Positions 14,653 through 21,425 of a stretch of DNA of 22,864 bases are shown piece by piece. The notes under the pieces are model-generated. The model did not search any database and was not told where the DNA came from. It saw only the letters and a list, made by a program, of their open reading frames with translations. The stretch spans positions 1 to 22,864 of the forward strand of contig CAYOLL010000098.1 of assembly GCA_964404765.1 (NCBI GenBank). Reading direction: 5' to 3'. Both the position numbers and the translations under genes were made by a program. Position 1 is the first letter of the stretch; each line of letters starts with the position of its first letter. This DNA comes from CAYOLL01 sp964404765 [NCBI: uncultured Gemmatimonadota bacterium]. Its GTDB lineage: Bacteria; 4572-55.

Positions 14653-14868
14653 TCAGTTGGTCGAAGCGACCGGGTAATCTTCTTCGGCCAAAATTGCTTT
14701 AATGCGATCCAGGTTGATCTGCGCTTCGTCAAATTCGACCGTCGCTTGCTTGGCCGGAATGTTGACGTTGACCGTGCGAATGCCGGCGGCCGGCTGTAAC
14801 GCCGTCGTGATGGCCTTCACGCAATGCGGACAGGAAATGTTGGGGATACTTAACGTGACTTGTGACAT
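14653..14868 (-). CDS. copZ: CopZ-like copper chaperone (HMA domain)
   Basis: This 71-residue single heavy-metal-associated domain starts VTLSIPNISCPHCVKAITTAL, with the Cu(I)-binding C-x-x-C pair in SCPHC and the pattern beta-alpha-beta-beta-alpha-beta (GIRTVNVNIPAKQATVEFD, YPVAS). It would ferry Cu(I) in the cytoplasm to CopA or to regulators. The usual Met before the first Cys (MxCxxC) is Ile-Ser here. Mercury-binding MerP-like proteins are an alternative, but the copper context favours CopZ. AAAGGAG lies 8 bases before the ATG. Its leader closely resembles that of copA (20721-20765). Confidence 0.88.
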   Translation of the reverse strand: MSQVTLSIPNISCPHCVKAITTALQPAAGIRTVNVNIPAKQATVEFDEAQINLDRIKAILAEEDYPVASTN

Positions 14869-14912
14869 GGCGATTCTCCTTTCGATTGGTGGAGTGTAAA
14901 GGTGAATTTTTG
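14869..14912 (-). promoter_or_regulatory. Leader of copZ shared with copA
   Basis: Read toward the gene: CAAAAATTCACC..., CTCCACCA, then AAAGGAGAATCGCC before ATG. The copA leader (20765-20721) reads CAAAAATCCAAC..., CTCACCA, AAAGGAGAATTCGCT. With two or three small gaps most positions over about 45 bases agree. This could be a common regulatory segment or evidence that the two 5' regions share an origin. Confidence 0.5.
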
Positions 14913-14939
14913 CACCTACCGGTGGGAATAAAAATTGTT

Positions 14940-14981
14940 GGTGGCAGACGCAGAGCGTTGGTGACGACGCTGACGCTGCTC
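14940..14981 (-). pseudogene. Remnant of the 3' part of a second copA gene
   Basis: Positions 14949-14981 match copA 18304-18336 at 32 of 33 bases and encode [12 protein letters not shown], the conserved [11 protein letters not shown] motif of the last metal-binding membrane helix of copper ATPases. Homology fades within a few bases on each side. It is too short to be a gene. It lies between a YncE remnant and copZ. Confidence 0.7.
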
Positions 14982-14993
14982 CTTGCGGTCAGG

Positions 14994-15125
14994 TTAATCC
15001 TTCAAGGCAATTCCATTGGTTTGAGTCCGACCTTGATGTCTTTGATTTTCGTCCGAGTTGTCATTGCAACGGTTGAAATCCCCCCAAAGCATAAAAAACA
15101 TCATACTATACAAAACGCGTCTCAT
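14994..15125 (-). pseudogene. Deleted, frameshifted remnant of a second YncE-like lipoprotein gene
   Basis: An ATG at 15125 with a perfect AAGGAGGG 8 bases upstream opens a 43-codon frame (starts MRRVLYSMMFFMLWGDFNRC, ends NGIALKD). The last 60 bases are homologous to the 3' end of the YncE-like gene at 21426 (PNGIVLKD stop). Upstream of that the homologous peptide KIKDIKVGLKP lies in another frame because one C of a CCC run is missing. So a start with signal-like sequence has been joined to the end of the gene, with almost all of the propeller lost. Whether the 43-residue peptide is made is unknown. Confidence 0.6.
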
Positions 15126-15153
15126 GGTTGCGACCCTCCTTTTTATTAGCGGA

Positions 15154-16410
15154 TTATTTGAGCAGTGTCATTTGGCGGATGACACGAACACGGCTGTCAA
15201 CGGTGAGTTCATAAAAATAGACGCCGCTGGCTGCAGCGTGGCCAGAGTCATTCAATCCGTCCCATTCGGCAATATAGTTACCACTCTCTTTTGGACTATC
15301 GGCCAAGTTACGAATGAGTCTGCCGGTCACATCATAAATTCGTAATTGCGCACGCCCTGCCTGCGCCAATTGATAAGCGATCTGCGTCGGCGTACGGAAG
15401 GGATTGGGATAGTTTTGATCTAATCGAAATGGCGCATCGGCTTGATGTTCGTCTTCCACGCCGAGCGGACTTTCTGTTATCGTAATCGGCACCGTGGCCG
15501 CGCCCTGCTTAACACCGTTGTAAGGTGACAGATATTCGATTTCGACGGAATAATTATTTGCTACTATCGGCGCAATAATAAAATCGTAGCGCTCGCCGGG
15601 GTAGACTGTCCATTCGGTCACAACTTGTTGCATGGTTGTCGGCAAAGGGCGTCCATCGGAGGAAACAACGGTCACAGGCAGTCCGTTCCAACGAAATCGG
15701 TGCGCCAAATAACCCATGTTGACCACGCGGACGACCAGCCGCTGACCGGCCTTCAATGTGGCCGTGCTGGTTGGGTCTGTCAGAGTTTGTGTGGCGGACA
15801 TACCGTTGACGATAAAATAATTGGGGTCGTACTCGTTAAAAGGATAGACAATGTTGTCGTTATCGGGCAAATTATGCCAGGCTGTGACATACTCGCCGGT
15901 GACCCAGATTCGCTCCAGATCATAGGCCGGTCCGTCTGTCCAAACGTTCCGCGAACCATTTGCCGGATCAATCACCACGGCGCCGTACATGCCCATCTGA
16001 AAATGGCGCACGGTCTGTACATGGCAATGATAAGCATATGTCCCGGCATGGGGCGCAATAAAATCGTAAATGTACGTGCCCATCGCCGGTATTTCGCGTG
16101 AGGTATGCGGCACACCATCCATCGCCTGGGACACATCCAGGCCATGCGGATGAATGGTATGGGCCATATTCGATGTATTATTGAAATGCAGAAAAACATG
16201 GTCGCCTTCTTTAGCCCGGAGCACTGGCCCCGGCACTTTATAGGGCGACATCATACCTCCGTCAAGACGGAAACCCCAAATGGGAAATTTCTGTCCGTCG
16301 TGCATCGTGGTGGTGCCCATTTCCCCGACCGTAAGGTTATAGTGCACGTCTGCGGCGTCAACTTGCGCCGCTATAAACCCAAGTAACAAAATTGAAAGGA
16401 TTGTTTTCAT
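15154..16410 (-). CDS. Secreted cupredoxin/multicopper-oxidase-like protein with type-1 copper site and FlgD-like sorting domain
   Basis: This 418-residue exported protein has signal peptide MKTILSILLLGFIAAQVDA. Cupredoxin domain 1 carries H84-T-I-H87-P-H89-G and H128-C129-H130-VQTVR-H136-FQM-GM141, which supply a type-1 copper site (Cys, His, Met) and two H-x-H pairs of the kind that bind a trinuclear cluster. Domain 2 (about 160-315) has HRFRWNG where a canonical oxidase would have H-P-x-H-x-H, so its copper ligands are absent. Residues 328-418 (QNYPNPFRTPTQIAYQLAQ, then VYFYEL and a basic end) form a FlgD-like C-terminal domain typical of FCB-group secreted proteins. I choose ATG 16410, one base after the stop of the upstream oxidase gene and at the signal peptide, rather than an in-frame GTG four codons earlier. 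Substrate unknown; Cu(I) oxidation is a reasonable guess. Confidence 0.85.
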   Translation of the reverse strand: MKTILSILLLGFIAAQVDAADVHYNLTVGEMGTTTMHDGQKFPIWGFRLDGGMMSPYKVPGPVLRAKEGDHVFLHFNNTSNMAHTIHPHGLDVSQAMDGVPHTSREIPAMGTYIYDFIAPHAGTYAYHCHVQTVRHFQMGMYGAVVIDPANGSRNVWTDGPAYDLERIWVTGEYVTAWHNLPDNDNIVYPFNEYDPNYFIVNGMSATQTLTDPTSTATLKAGQRLVVRVVNMGYLAHRFRWNGLPVTVVSSDGRPLPTTMQQVVTEWTVYPGERYDFIIAPIVANNYSVEIEYLSPYNGVKQGAATVPITITESPLGVEDEHQADAPFRLDQNYPNPFRTPTQIAYQLAQAGRAQLRIYDVTGRLIRNLADSPKESGNYIAEWDGLNDSGHAAASGVYFYELTVDSRVRVIRQMTLLK

Positions 16411-16411
16411 T

Positions 16412-17329
16412 TTAATGCCCACCCTGGATGTTAAGCATAGCCATCATGCCGTTAGGATAAACGCCCCGGGCCGTGGCCGACATCAGGGCATGATCGTGTA
16501 CCGGGAACATACCGGCTTGATGCGGAGTCAATCGAACTTGGATGCCCTCGCCCGGTTTGACCGGAAAAGTGTCTTTGGAAAAATCAGCCGGATAAGCCTG
16601 GCCATTGTGATTGATTAAAGTCACATGGTAACCGTGAAAATGAAGCGGATGAACCCACAAACCGCCGTTGACGATCCAGATATTGAGTGGCTGATTGACC
16701 TGCCCGACCACCATACTCAGCGGGTCGCTTTGTGAGGCGGGAAAGCTCAGACCGTTGATGGTAAAATAGTCTGGGCGGTACGAAGCGGGATCAACCGTTT
16801 TGTTGCTGTCAAGCGCTTTCAACCATTCCAGGTCATGCTCATTTAAAAACCAGACAAAATCGGGGGCGACGTCAGCGGGATTTTTGACAACAACTGCGCC
16901 GGATAAACCACGCGCCACGTTGAATGGATAGTCGGTCGGATCAATAAACGGATAAACCCCTGGCGCAGTTGGCTCAAGCGTCAGCATGTCCGACGCGCCA
17001 GGCCCAAGCATAACTGACCGGTCGTTAAATGTCCACTTAACGCCATGCGCGACCGCATCCTGATTGATGACGGTCAACTGAAGTCGGTCACCGGTATTGA
17101 TTTTAAGAACCAAACGCGAAACTGTGACCGACTGCGTTGGAGACTGCGAAAAACTCTTGATTGGCAGAACGGCCAGACTATCTATGGGCATAAATTGACC
17201 CGCCCGAATGTAGATTGTTTCCGTTCGGTCAGCGGCTTCGGCCACTCCAAAGCTGATGCCAATAATGATAAGCCAAAGAAAGACTCTTAACGTAAGACAC
17301 CTCCTCTTTTGGAATCGTGATGCTTTCAA
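16412..17329 (-). CDS. Exported multicopper-oxidase-like protein (cupredoxin domains, no type-1 cysteine)
   Basis: About 305 residues from a TTG at 17329. A signal peptide lies at about residues 14-33 (LRVFLWLIIIGISFGVAEAA). The C-terminal cupredoxin domain has H227-P-L-H230-F-H232-G and H278-D279-H280-ALMSATARGVYPNGMM, the last-domain copper motifs of multicopper oxidases. The cysteine of the usual H-C-H is aspartate, so no type-1 copper is expected here. The N-terminal cupredoxin domain (VAHGVKWTFND) has no clear ligands. The following gene carries the complementary motifs. The start is uncertain: TTG 17329 has no ribosome-binding site, whereas a strong AGGAGG at 17300-17305 sits 6 bases before an in-frame ACG (17293-17291) exactly where the signal peptide should begin. 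Confidence 0.82.
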   Translation of the reverse strand: MKASRFQKRRCLTLRVFLWLIIIGISFGVAEAADRTETIYIRAGQFMPIDSLAVLPIKSFSQSPTQSVTVSRLVLKINTGDRLQLTVINQDAVAHGVKWTFNDRSVMLGPGASDMLTLEPTAPGVYPFIDPTDYPFNVARGLSGAVVVKNPADVAPDFVWFLNEHDLEWLKALDSNKTVDPASYRPDYFTINGLSFPASQSDPLSMVVGQVNQPLNIWIVNGGLWVHPLHFHGYHVTLINHNGQAYPADFSKDTFPVKPGEGIQVRLTPHQAGMFPVHDHALMSATARGVYPNGMMAMLNIQGGH

Positions 17330-17394
17330 TGAATAACATGAATAACAGAAAATTTTCCACAGGATTTTTTGGGAAATCCACCTTCGACTTCACA

Positions 17395-17438
17395 TTTTGT
17401 TGCCAAATAGAAAACCGATTTGCTGCCAAATAGCAAAA
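17395..17438. promoter_or_regulatory. Tandem GCCAAATAG repeats upstream of the oxidase pair (possible operator)
   Basis: Two similar 20-bp sequences, TTTTGTTGCCAAATAGAAAA (17395-17414) and TTTGCTGCCAAATAGCAAA (17419-17437), repeat their core GCCAAATAG with a 23-base period, close to two helical turns. The second is an inverted repeat with 6-bp arms (TTTGCT/AGCAAA). They lie about 70-110 bases before the oxidase start. No regulator is assigned; this is a candidate binding site only. Confidence 0.35.
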
Positions 17439-17605
17439 CAATGACCACATTAGGCAAAGGTGCTGGGCTTGTATGGCAGACGGGTCAGCGTCCTTCAAGA
17501 CAGGGATACATGAAGCGGCGTATCTCACCTCCGGTCACGGGTTAAATGATAAATCTACTTTGCCCGGTGCAAGATAAAAGCCAAAAACGGGAAGATAAGG
17601 GGGTC

Positions 17606-18055
17606 TCAGATCAGAAGGGGAAAACAGCGGGATTTAGATGCGTTTAGCGGGGGATCTGCCAAATAAAGCATGGACGAAAAAAGCGACTCACGCCCGACAG
17701 AATCAAAAGACAATAAAGTGCAAATGTGAGGATCAGAGGGATTTACTTTGGTAGTTAATATTGAATTATCCGTATTGAATTTGTGAACTTCAAAATGGCA
17801 GCAAGGCGTTGGCTGTGAATCTGTTTCAACATTATCTCGGCAAGGGGAAGAAGAATCGGACGCATCAGCCTTTTCGGTATGGCAACAGCTTTTTGTCGGC
17901 TCCGGTTTTGAATGCATACAACGATCGTGCCCGCTGTGCGCCACCGTCAAACTCCAGCTATTACCGGTCATTTGACAGAGGTGCTGCACCAGCGGCAAGC
18001 CACTCCCGGCCAATATATAAAAAGTAATAAATGTTAGGGCAAGAAATTTTTTCAT
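17606..18055 (-). CDS. Small exported Cys/His-rich protein, HYC_CC_PP-like
   Basis: This 149-residue protein starts with a signal-type helix (MKKFLALTFITFYILAGSGLP) followed by VQHLCQMTG, a CMHSKPEPTKSCCHTEK segment, TPCCHFEVHKF and a late ADPPLN. The order H-x-C, CC, CC, PP matches the HYC_CC_PP family common in Bacteroidota, whose function is not established to my knowledge. Cysteine and histidine density and the position between copA and the copper oxidases suggest metal binding outside the cytoplasm; that is inference. I choose ATG 18055 because AAAGG lies 8 bases upstream and the signal peptide begins there. The longer frame from 18196 overlaps copA and adds no plausible protein. The last residues SKSRCFPLLI are ordinary. 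Confidence 0.75.
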   Translation of the reverse strand: MKKFLALTFITFYILAGSGLPLVQHLCQMTGNSWSLTVAHSGHDRCMHSKPEPTKSCCHTEKADASDSSSPCRDNVETDSQPTPCCHFEVHKFNTDNSILTTKVNPSDPHICTLLSFDSVGRESLFSSMLYLADPPLNASKSRCFPLLI

Positions 18056-18149
18056 CGAATAACCTTTCACGCAGTAATATGAGCAGTATCTAATATATGC
18101 GCAATGCCTTTTTTGTTCCACAACACAATATTTGCCGGTTGTTTGTGTA

Positions 18150-20720
18150 TCAATGCCCGCTCTGCGCCAGCCAAACCGCCAGCGCGCCGACTGCAATGGC
18201 CATCAGCGCAATGCCGGTCAAATAGGCGTAGTCGCTGATGATCTCGCGCAGGGGCGGATGCAAAATTTCCTCTGCCGTTTCGGGCCGCTTGAAGCCGCGC
18301 AGCCGCAGGGCGTTGGTGACGACGCTGACGCTGCTCATGGCCATGGCCGCCGCCGCAATGATTGGGTCGAGCAGCAAGCCCCAAATCGGATACAACGCGC
18401 CCATGGCCAGCGGCACCAGCGCGATATTGTAGGCAAAAGCCCAGAACAGTCCTTGCTTGATTTTGGTGACGGTCTTGCGCGACAGGGCAATGGCCGTGAC
18501 GATGTGGCGCAGATCGCCGCCGATGAGCGTAATGTCCGAGGCGGCCATAGCCACGTCCGTGCCCGTGCCGATGGCGATGCCCAGATCGGCTAAGGCCAGG
18601 GCCGGGGCGTCGTTGATGCCGTCGCCGACCATGGCCACGATTTTGCCCTGTTCTTGCAATTTTTTGACTTGGGCGGCCTTTTGTTCGGGCAGCATTTCGG
18701 CCAGAATGTTTTCGATGCCGGCCTGTTTGGCGATGGCCGCCGCCGTGGCCCGGTTGTCGCCGGTCAGCATCCAGACTTCTAAGCCGAGGGCTTTCAGTTG
18801 GGCGACGGCGATCTGCGATTCCGGCTTGAGCGTATCGGCCACGGAAATGATGCCGGCCAATTGCCCGTCAATGGCCACGAACATGGGCGTTTCGCCGCTG
18901 CGAGCCAAATCATCCGCAGAATCAAACCCTAAGGGTCTTTCGGAACTATTCAAAATTGGATTGAGACCCGCGGAGTCCAAAGCGAGAGCTTTGGCATTGC
19001 CAGCAGAAAAACCAAAGCTATCGCTTTGGACTCCGTTGTTTTTCATCAAAGCCAAATTGCCCAACAAAACTTCACGTCCTTCAATTTTCGCCTGAATACC
19101 TTTGCCCGGAATCGCCTCAAAATGCTGCACCGGCGGTAAATTCAGCCCGGACGTTTTTGCATAATTGACAATCGCCTCGCCCAACGGATGCTCGGAGCCG
19201 ACTTCCGCCGCCGCTGCTAAGCGCACGACTTCGGCTTCGGTCAAATCCGACCGCGTGATGACTTGTTTGACCACGGGCTTGCCGTGCGTCAACGTGCCGG
19301 TTTTGTCCAAGACGATGGTGTTGATGCGGCGTGCTTGCTCCAGCGCCTCGCCGCCACGAATGAGAATGCCGTATTCCGCCGCTTTGCCGGTGCCGACCAT
19401 AATAGCAGTCGGCGTGGCCAGACCCAAGGCGCACGGGCAGGCGATAATCAAGACAGCGATGGCAGTGGTCAAAGCAAAGGTCAGCGACGGGCCGACGATC
19501 AGCCACACGCCAAAGGTCACGGCGGCCAGAATCAGAATGATCGGCACAAAATAGCCGGAAATCGTATCCGCCAGGCGTTGGATCGGCGCTTTCGTCCCTT
19601 GCGCGTCCTCCACCAACTGCACGATGCGCGCCAGCGTCGTGTCCCGCCCGACCTGCGTCGCCCGAAAAATGAAACTGCCCGTCTTATTCAGCGTCGCGCC
19701 GATGACCGTATCGCCCGCGCCCTTTTCCACCGGATTGCTTTCGCCGGTCAACATGCTTTCGTCCAGCGCGGTTCGGCCTTCGGTGATCACGCCGTCCACC
19801 GGCACTTTTTCGCCGGGGCGGACGCGCACCAAGTCGCCCACTTGCACATTTTCAATCGGCACGTCTACTTCGTCGCCGCCGCGCACGACGCGGGCGGTTT
19901 TGGCCTGCAAACCCATTAAGGCTTTCAGGGCCGCGCCGGTTTGTTTTTTAGCATTCGCTTCCAGCCAACGGCCAATCAAAATCAGCGAGATAATAATGAT
20001 GCCGGTTTCGTAATACAAATGAAAGGGCAGGCCCCAGCGCTCGGCCAAATGCGGCCACAAGGTCACAAAAGCGCTGTAACCATAAGCCGCGCTCGTGCCG
20101 ACGGCCACCAGCGTGTTCATGTTCGTGCCGCCGTGTTTGGCCGAGGCCCAGGCAGCTTGATAGAAAGCGGCCCCGGCCCAAAACTGCACAATCGACGCGG
20201 CAATGAACAAAATCGGGGCGATGGTGCGCATGTCCAAATGAGTCGGCAGATACATCAAAATCATCATGGCCACACCGATGGGCAGGCTGACCAGCGCCTT
20301 GAAGCGCAGTTCGTCCAACTCGCGCTGGCGCTTTTGTTCGAGCGGATCGGGTTGTGTCGTTTCCGACGGAGACCCTAAGGGTTTCCCAAGACCCTTAGGG
20401 TCTGGCTTTGATACATTTTCTTGCAGCAGGCGCAATTTGTAACCGGCCTTTTCGACGACCTCGGCCAATTGTTTGCGCGTCACCTGCGCCGGGTCGTAAA
20501 CGACATGGGCCATTTCGGTGGCTAAGTTGACGTTGACGGTTTGCACGCCCGGCGCTTTGGCCAGTTTCTTCTCCACCCGCGTGACGCACGAGGCGCAGGT
20601 CATGCCTTCCACGCCCAAATTTTCTTCGATCATGATGGGCTTGATCTCCGCTAACGGCAATCGTTTGGAAACAGTCGTTTCGATTGCCCCGTTTTTTGAG
20701 TTGACAGTTGTTGCGGTCAT
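18150..20720 (-). CDS. copA: CopA-type copper-exporting P1B ATPase
   Basis: This 856-residue inner-membrane ATPase exports Cu(I) from the cytoplasm. In order: an N-terminal metal-binding domain GMTCASC (39-45), membrane helices from about 142, the actuator TGES (325-328), the membrane copper site CPC (428-430), the phosphorylation motif DKTGT (472-476), HP in SEHPLGEAI (511-512), GDGINDAP (699-706), and the P1B-1 signatures YN (764-765) and MSSVS (795-799). It has one N-terminal HMA domain and is longer than usual because repeat elements add residues in two places: the linker at about 105-119 ([11 protein letters not shown]) and the nucleotide-binding domain at about 562-606 (GVQSDSFG ... [11 protein letters not shown]). 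ATG 20720 has AAGGAG 8 bases upstream. It lies 122 bases after the ECF sigma gene and precedes the Cys-rich protein. Confidence 0.95.
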   Translation of the reverse strand: MTATTVNSKNGAIETTVSKRLPLAEIKPIMIEENLGVEGMTCASCVTRVEKKLAKAPGVQTVNVNLATEMAHVVYDPAQVTRKQLAEVVEKAGYKLRLLQENVSKPDPKGLGKPLGSPSETTQPDPLEQKRQRELDELRFKALVSLPIGVAMMILMYLPTHLDMRTIAPILFIAASIVQFWAGAAFYQAAWASAKHGGTNMNTLVAVGTSAAYGYSAFVTLWPHLAERWGLPFHLYYETGIIIISLILIGRWLEANAKKQTGAALKALMGLQAKTARVVRGGDEVDVPIENVQVGDLVRVRPGEKVPVDGVITEGRTALDESMLTGESNPVEKGAGDTVIGATLNKTGSFIFRATQVGRDTTLARIVQLVEDAQGTKAPIQRLADTISGYFVPIILILAAVTFGVWLIVGPSLTFALTTAIAVLIIACPCALGLATPTAIMVGTGKAAEYGILIRGGEALEQARRINTIVLDKTGTLTHGKPVVKQVITRSDLTEAEVVRLAAAAEVGSEHPLGEAIVNYAKTSGLNLPPVQHFEAIPGKGIQAKIEGREVLLGNLALMKNNGVQSDSFGFSAGNAKALALDSAGLNPILNSSERPLGFDSADDLARSGETPMFVAIDGQLAGIISVADTLKPESQIAVAQLKALGLEVWMLTGDNRATAAAIAKQAGIENILAEMLPEQKAAQVKKLQEQGKIVAMVGDGINDAPALALADLGIAIGTGTDVAMAASDITLIGGDLRHIVTAIALSRKTVTKIKQGLFWAFAYNIALVPLAMGALYPIWGLLLDPIIAAAAMAMSSVSVVTNALRLRGFKRPETAEEILHPPLREIISDYAYLTGIALMAIAVGALAVWLAQSGH
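18926..18936. repeat. Partial AGACCCTAAGGGT-family element in copA
   Basis: ACCCTAAGGGT is an 11-bp palindrome and the core of the family seen at 2863-2896 and 20370-20403. It is read in frame as R-P-L-G-F in the CopA nucleotide-binding domain. Only one arm is recognisable; GAGACCC at 18964-18969 may be the eroded partner. Confidence 0.6.
18971..19035. repeat. In-frame inverted repeat, CCAAAGCTATCGCTTTGG family (copA copy)
   Basis: The arms 18971-18994 (CGGAGTCCAAAGCGAGAG...) and 19012-19035 (ending TCGCTTTGGACTCCG) are inverted copies matching at 23 of 24 positions around 17 bases. The right arm is identical over 24 bases to 3701-3724 in the cyclase gene and encodes G-V-Q-S-D-S-F-G in both. 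It sits in a loop of the ATPase nucleotide-binding domain after GNLALMKN. Confidence 0.9.
20370..20403. repeat. In-frame palindrome, AGACCCTAAGGGT family (copA copy)
   Basis: Perfect 13-bp arms AGACCCTAAGGGT / ACCCTTAGGGTCT around 8 bases. It is read as [11 protein letters not shown] in the linker between the HMA domain and the first membrane helix of CopA. Size and frame are the same as the cyclase copy at 2863-2896. Confidence 0.9.
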
Positions 20721-20765
20721 AGCGAATTCTCCTTTTTGAATGGTGAGACAATGTTGGATTTTTGT
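20721..20765 (-). promoter_or_regulatory. Leader of copA shared with copZ
   Basis: It reads CAAAAATCCAAC, CTCACCATTC, then AAAAAGGAGAATTCGCT immediately before the copA ATG, and aligns with the copZ leader at 14912-14869. It ends in a strong ribosome-binding site. A GGAA...TTGTC arrangement just upstream faintly resembles an ECF promoter, but I cannot support a specific call. Confidence 0.45.
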
Positions 20766-20842
20766 CAGCTTCCAAACGTTTAGACGGAGAAATCGAAAAT
20801 GGTTACAGTAAAAAAACTGGGTTCAGGGTTCAAAGCTCACGG

Positions 20843-21394
20843 TTATCGCGGCGTAATTTGGTCGGTTTGATTGCAATGGCAATCCAGACAGCCGTGTTTG
20901 GCGCAGACACGGCAGGTTTGTTCCAACTGTTCGCGCAGGGCTTGCCGGGCGCGATGGCGGCGCACCTTCAAATTGTTCGGGGTGATGTTGAGTTGCCGGG
21001 CAACGGCGGCGGCATCTTCGTCACGCAAGTCCAGGCGTTCGATCAACTCGCCATATTCCGGCTTCAGCGTGGGAATGAGGACGCGGAAGCATTCGCATAA
21101 TTGCTGCTCGTCATCCGCTGCGGCAGCGATTTCCGCGTCGGAATCGGCCATGCCAAGCGTAGCGGCAACGCGCTGTCGGCGGCGATAAACATCCGCAATC
21201 GTGTTATTCACAATGCGATAGAACCAGGGCAGGAGCTTGGCGTCGTCCCGCAAGTTATCGGCCGCGCGCAGGGCTTTGAGCAGGCTATCCTGCAAAATGT
21301 CTTCGGCCAAATCGGCCTCGCCGGTTTTTTTGCGGATGTAGGCCAGCAATTTTTCGCGATGTTGGAGCAATCCGGTCAGTTTTGCATCGGGCAT
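20843..21394 (-). CDS. ECF sigma factor with C-terminal cysteine cluster (CorE-like candidate)
   Basis: This 183-residue extracytoplasmic-function sigma-70 factor contains region 2 (ADLAEDILQDSLLKAL ... LLPWFYRIVNNTIADVYRRR) and region 4 (ERLDLRDEDAAAVARQLNITPNNLKVRRHRARQALREQL). A C-terminal tail C161-RV-C164-AKHG-C169-LD-C172-H-C174 follows, and two more cysteines (C100, C102) lie in the interdomain linker. CorE-type (ECF44) factors of myxobacteria carry a Cys-rich tail that senses copper directly. This protein has a comparable layout, but I cannot confirm the family. Its neighbours are a YncE-like protein and copA, with no anti-sigma gene, consistent with direct metal control of the copper genes. 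ATG 21394 has AAGGAA 5 bases upstream and lies 31 bases after the preceding stop. Confidence 0.88.
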   Translation of the reverse strand: MPDAKLTGLLQHREKLLAYIRKKTGEADLAEDILQDSLLKALRAADNLRDDAKLLPWFYRIVNNTIADVYRRRQRVAATLGMADSDAEIAAAADDEQQLCECFRVLIPTLKPEYGELIERLDLRDEDAAAVARQLNITPNNLKVRRHRARQALREQLEQTCRVCAKHGCLDCHCNQTDQITPR

Positions 21395-21425
21395 AAAATT
21401 TCCTTGCGCCGGCTCAGAAAGTTGC

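Noticed and set aside
15154-17329. Copper nitrite reductase (NirK)
   Set aside because: The motifs are H-C-H and HPLHFHG of the multicopper-oxidase type, divided between two proteins; other denitrification genes are absent.
17229-17528. A 99-codon minus-strand frame upstream of the oxidase
   Set aside because: It overlaps the oxidase start in another frame, has no ribosome-binding site and encodes no recognisable protein.
20786-20842. Terminator or ECF promoter between the sigma gene and copA
   Set aside because: There are only short direct repeats (GAACCCTGAACCC) and an A/T run; no clear stem plus U-tract, and no promoter motif I can defend.
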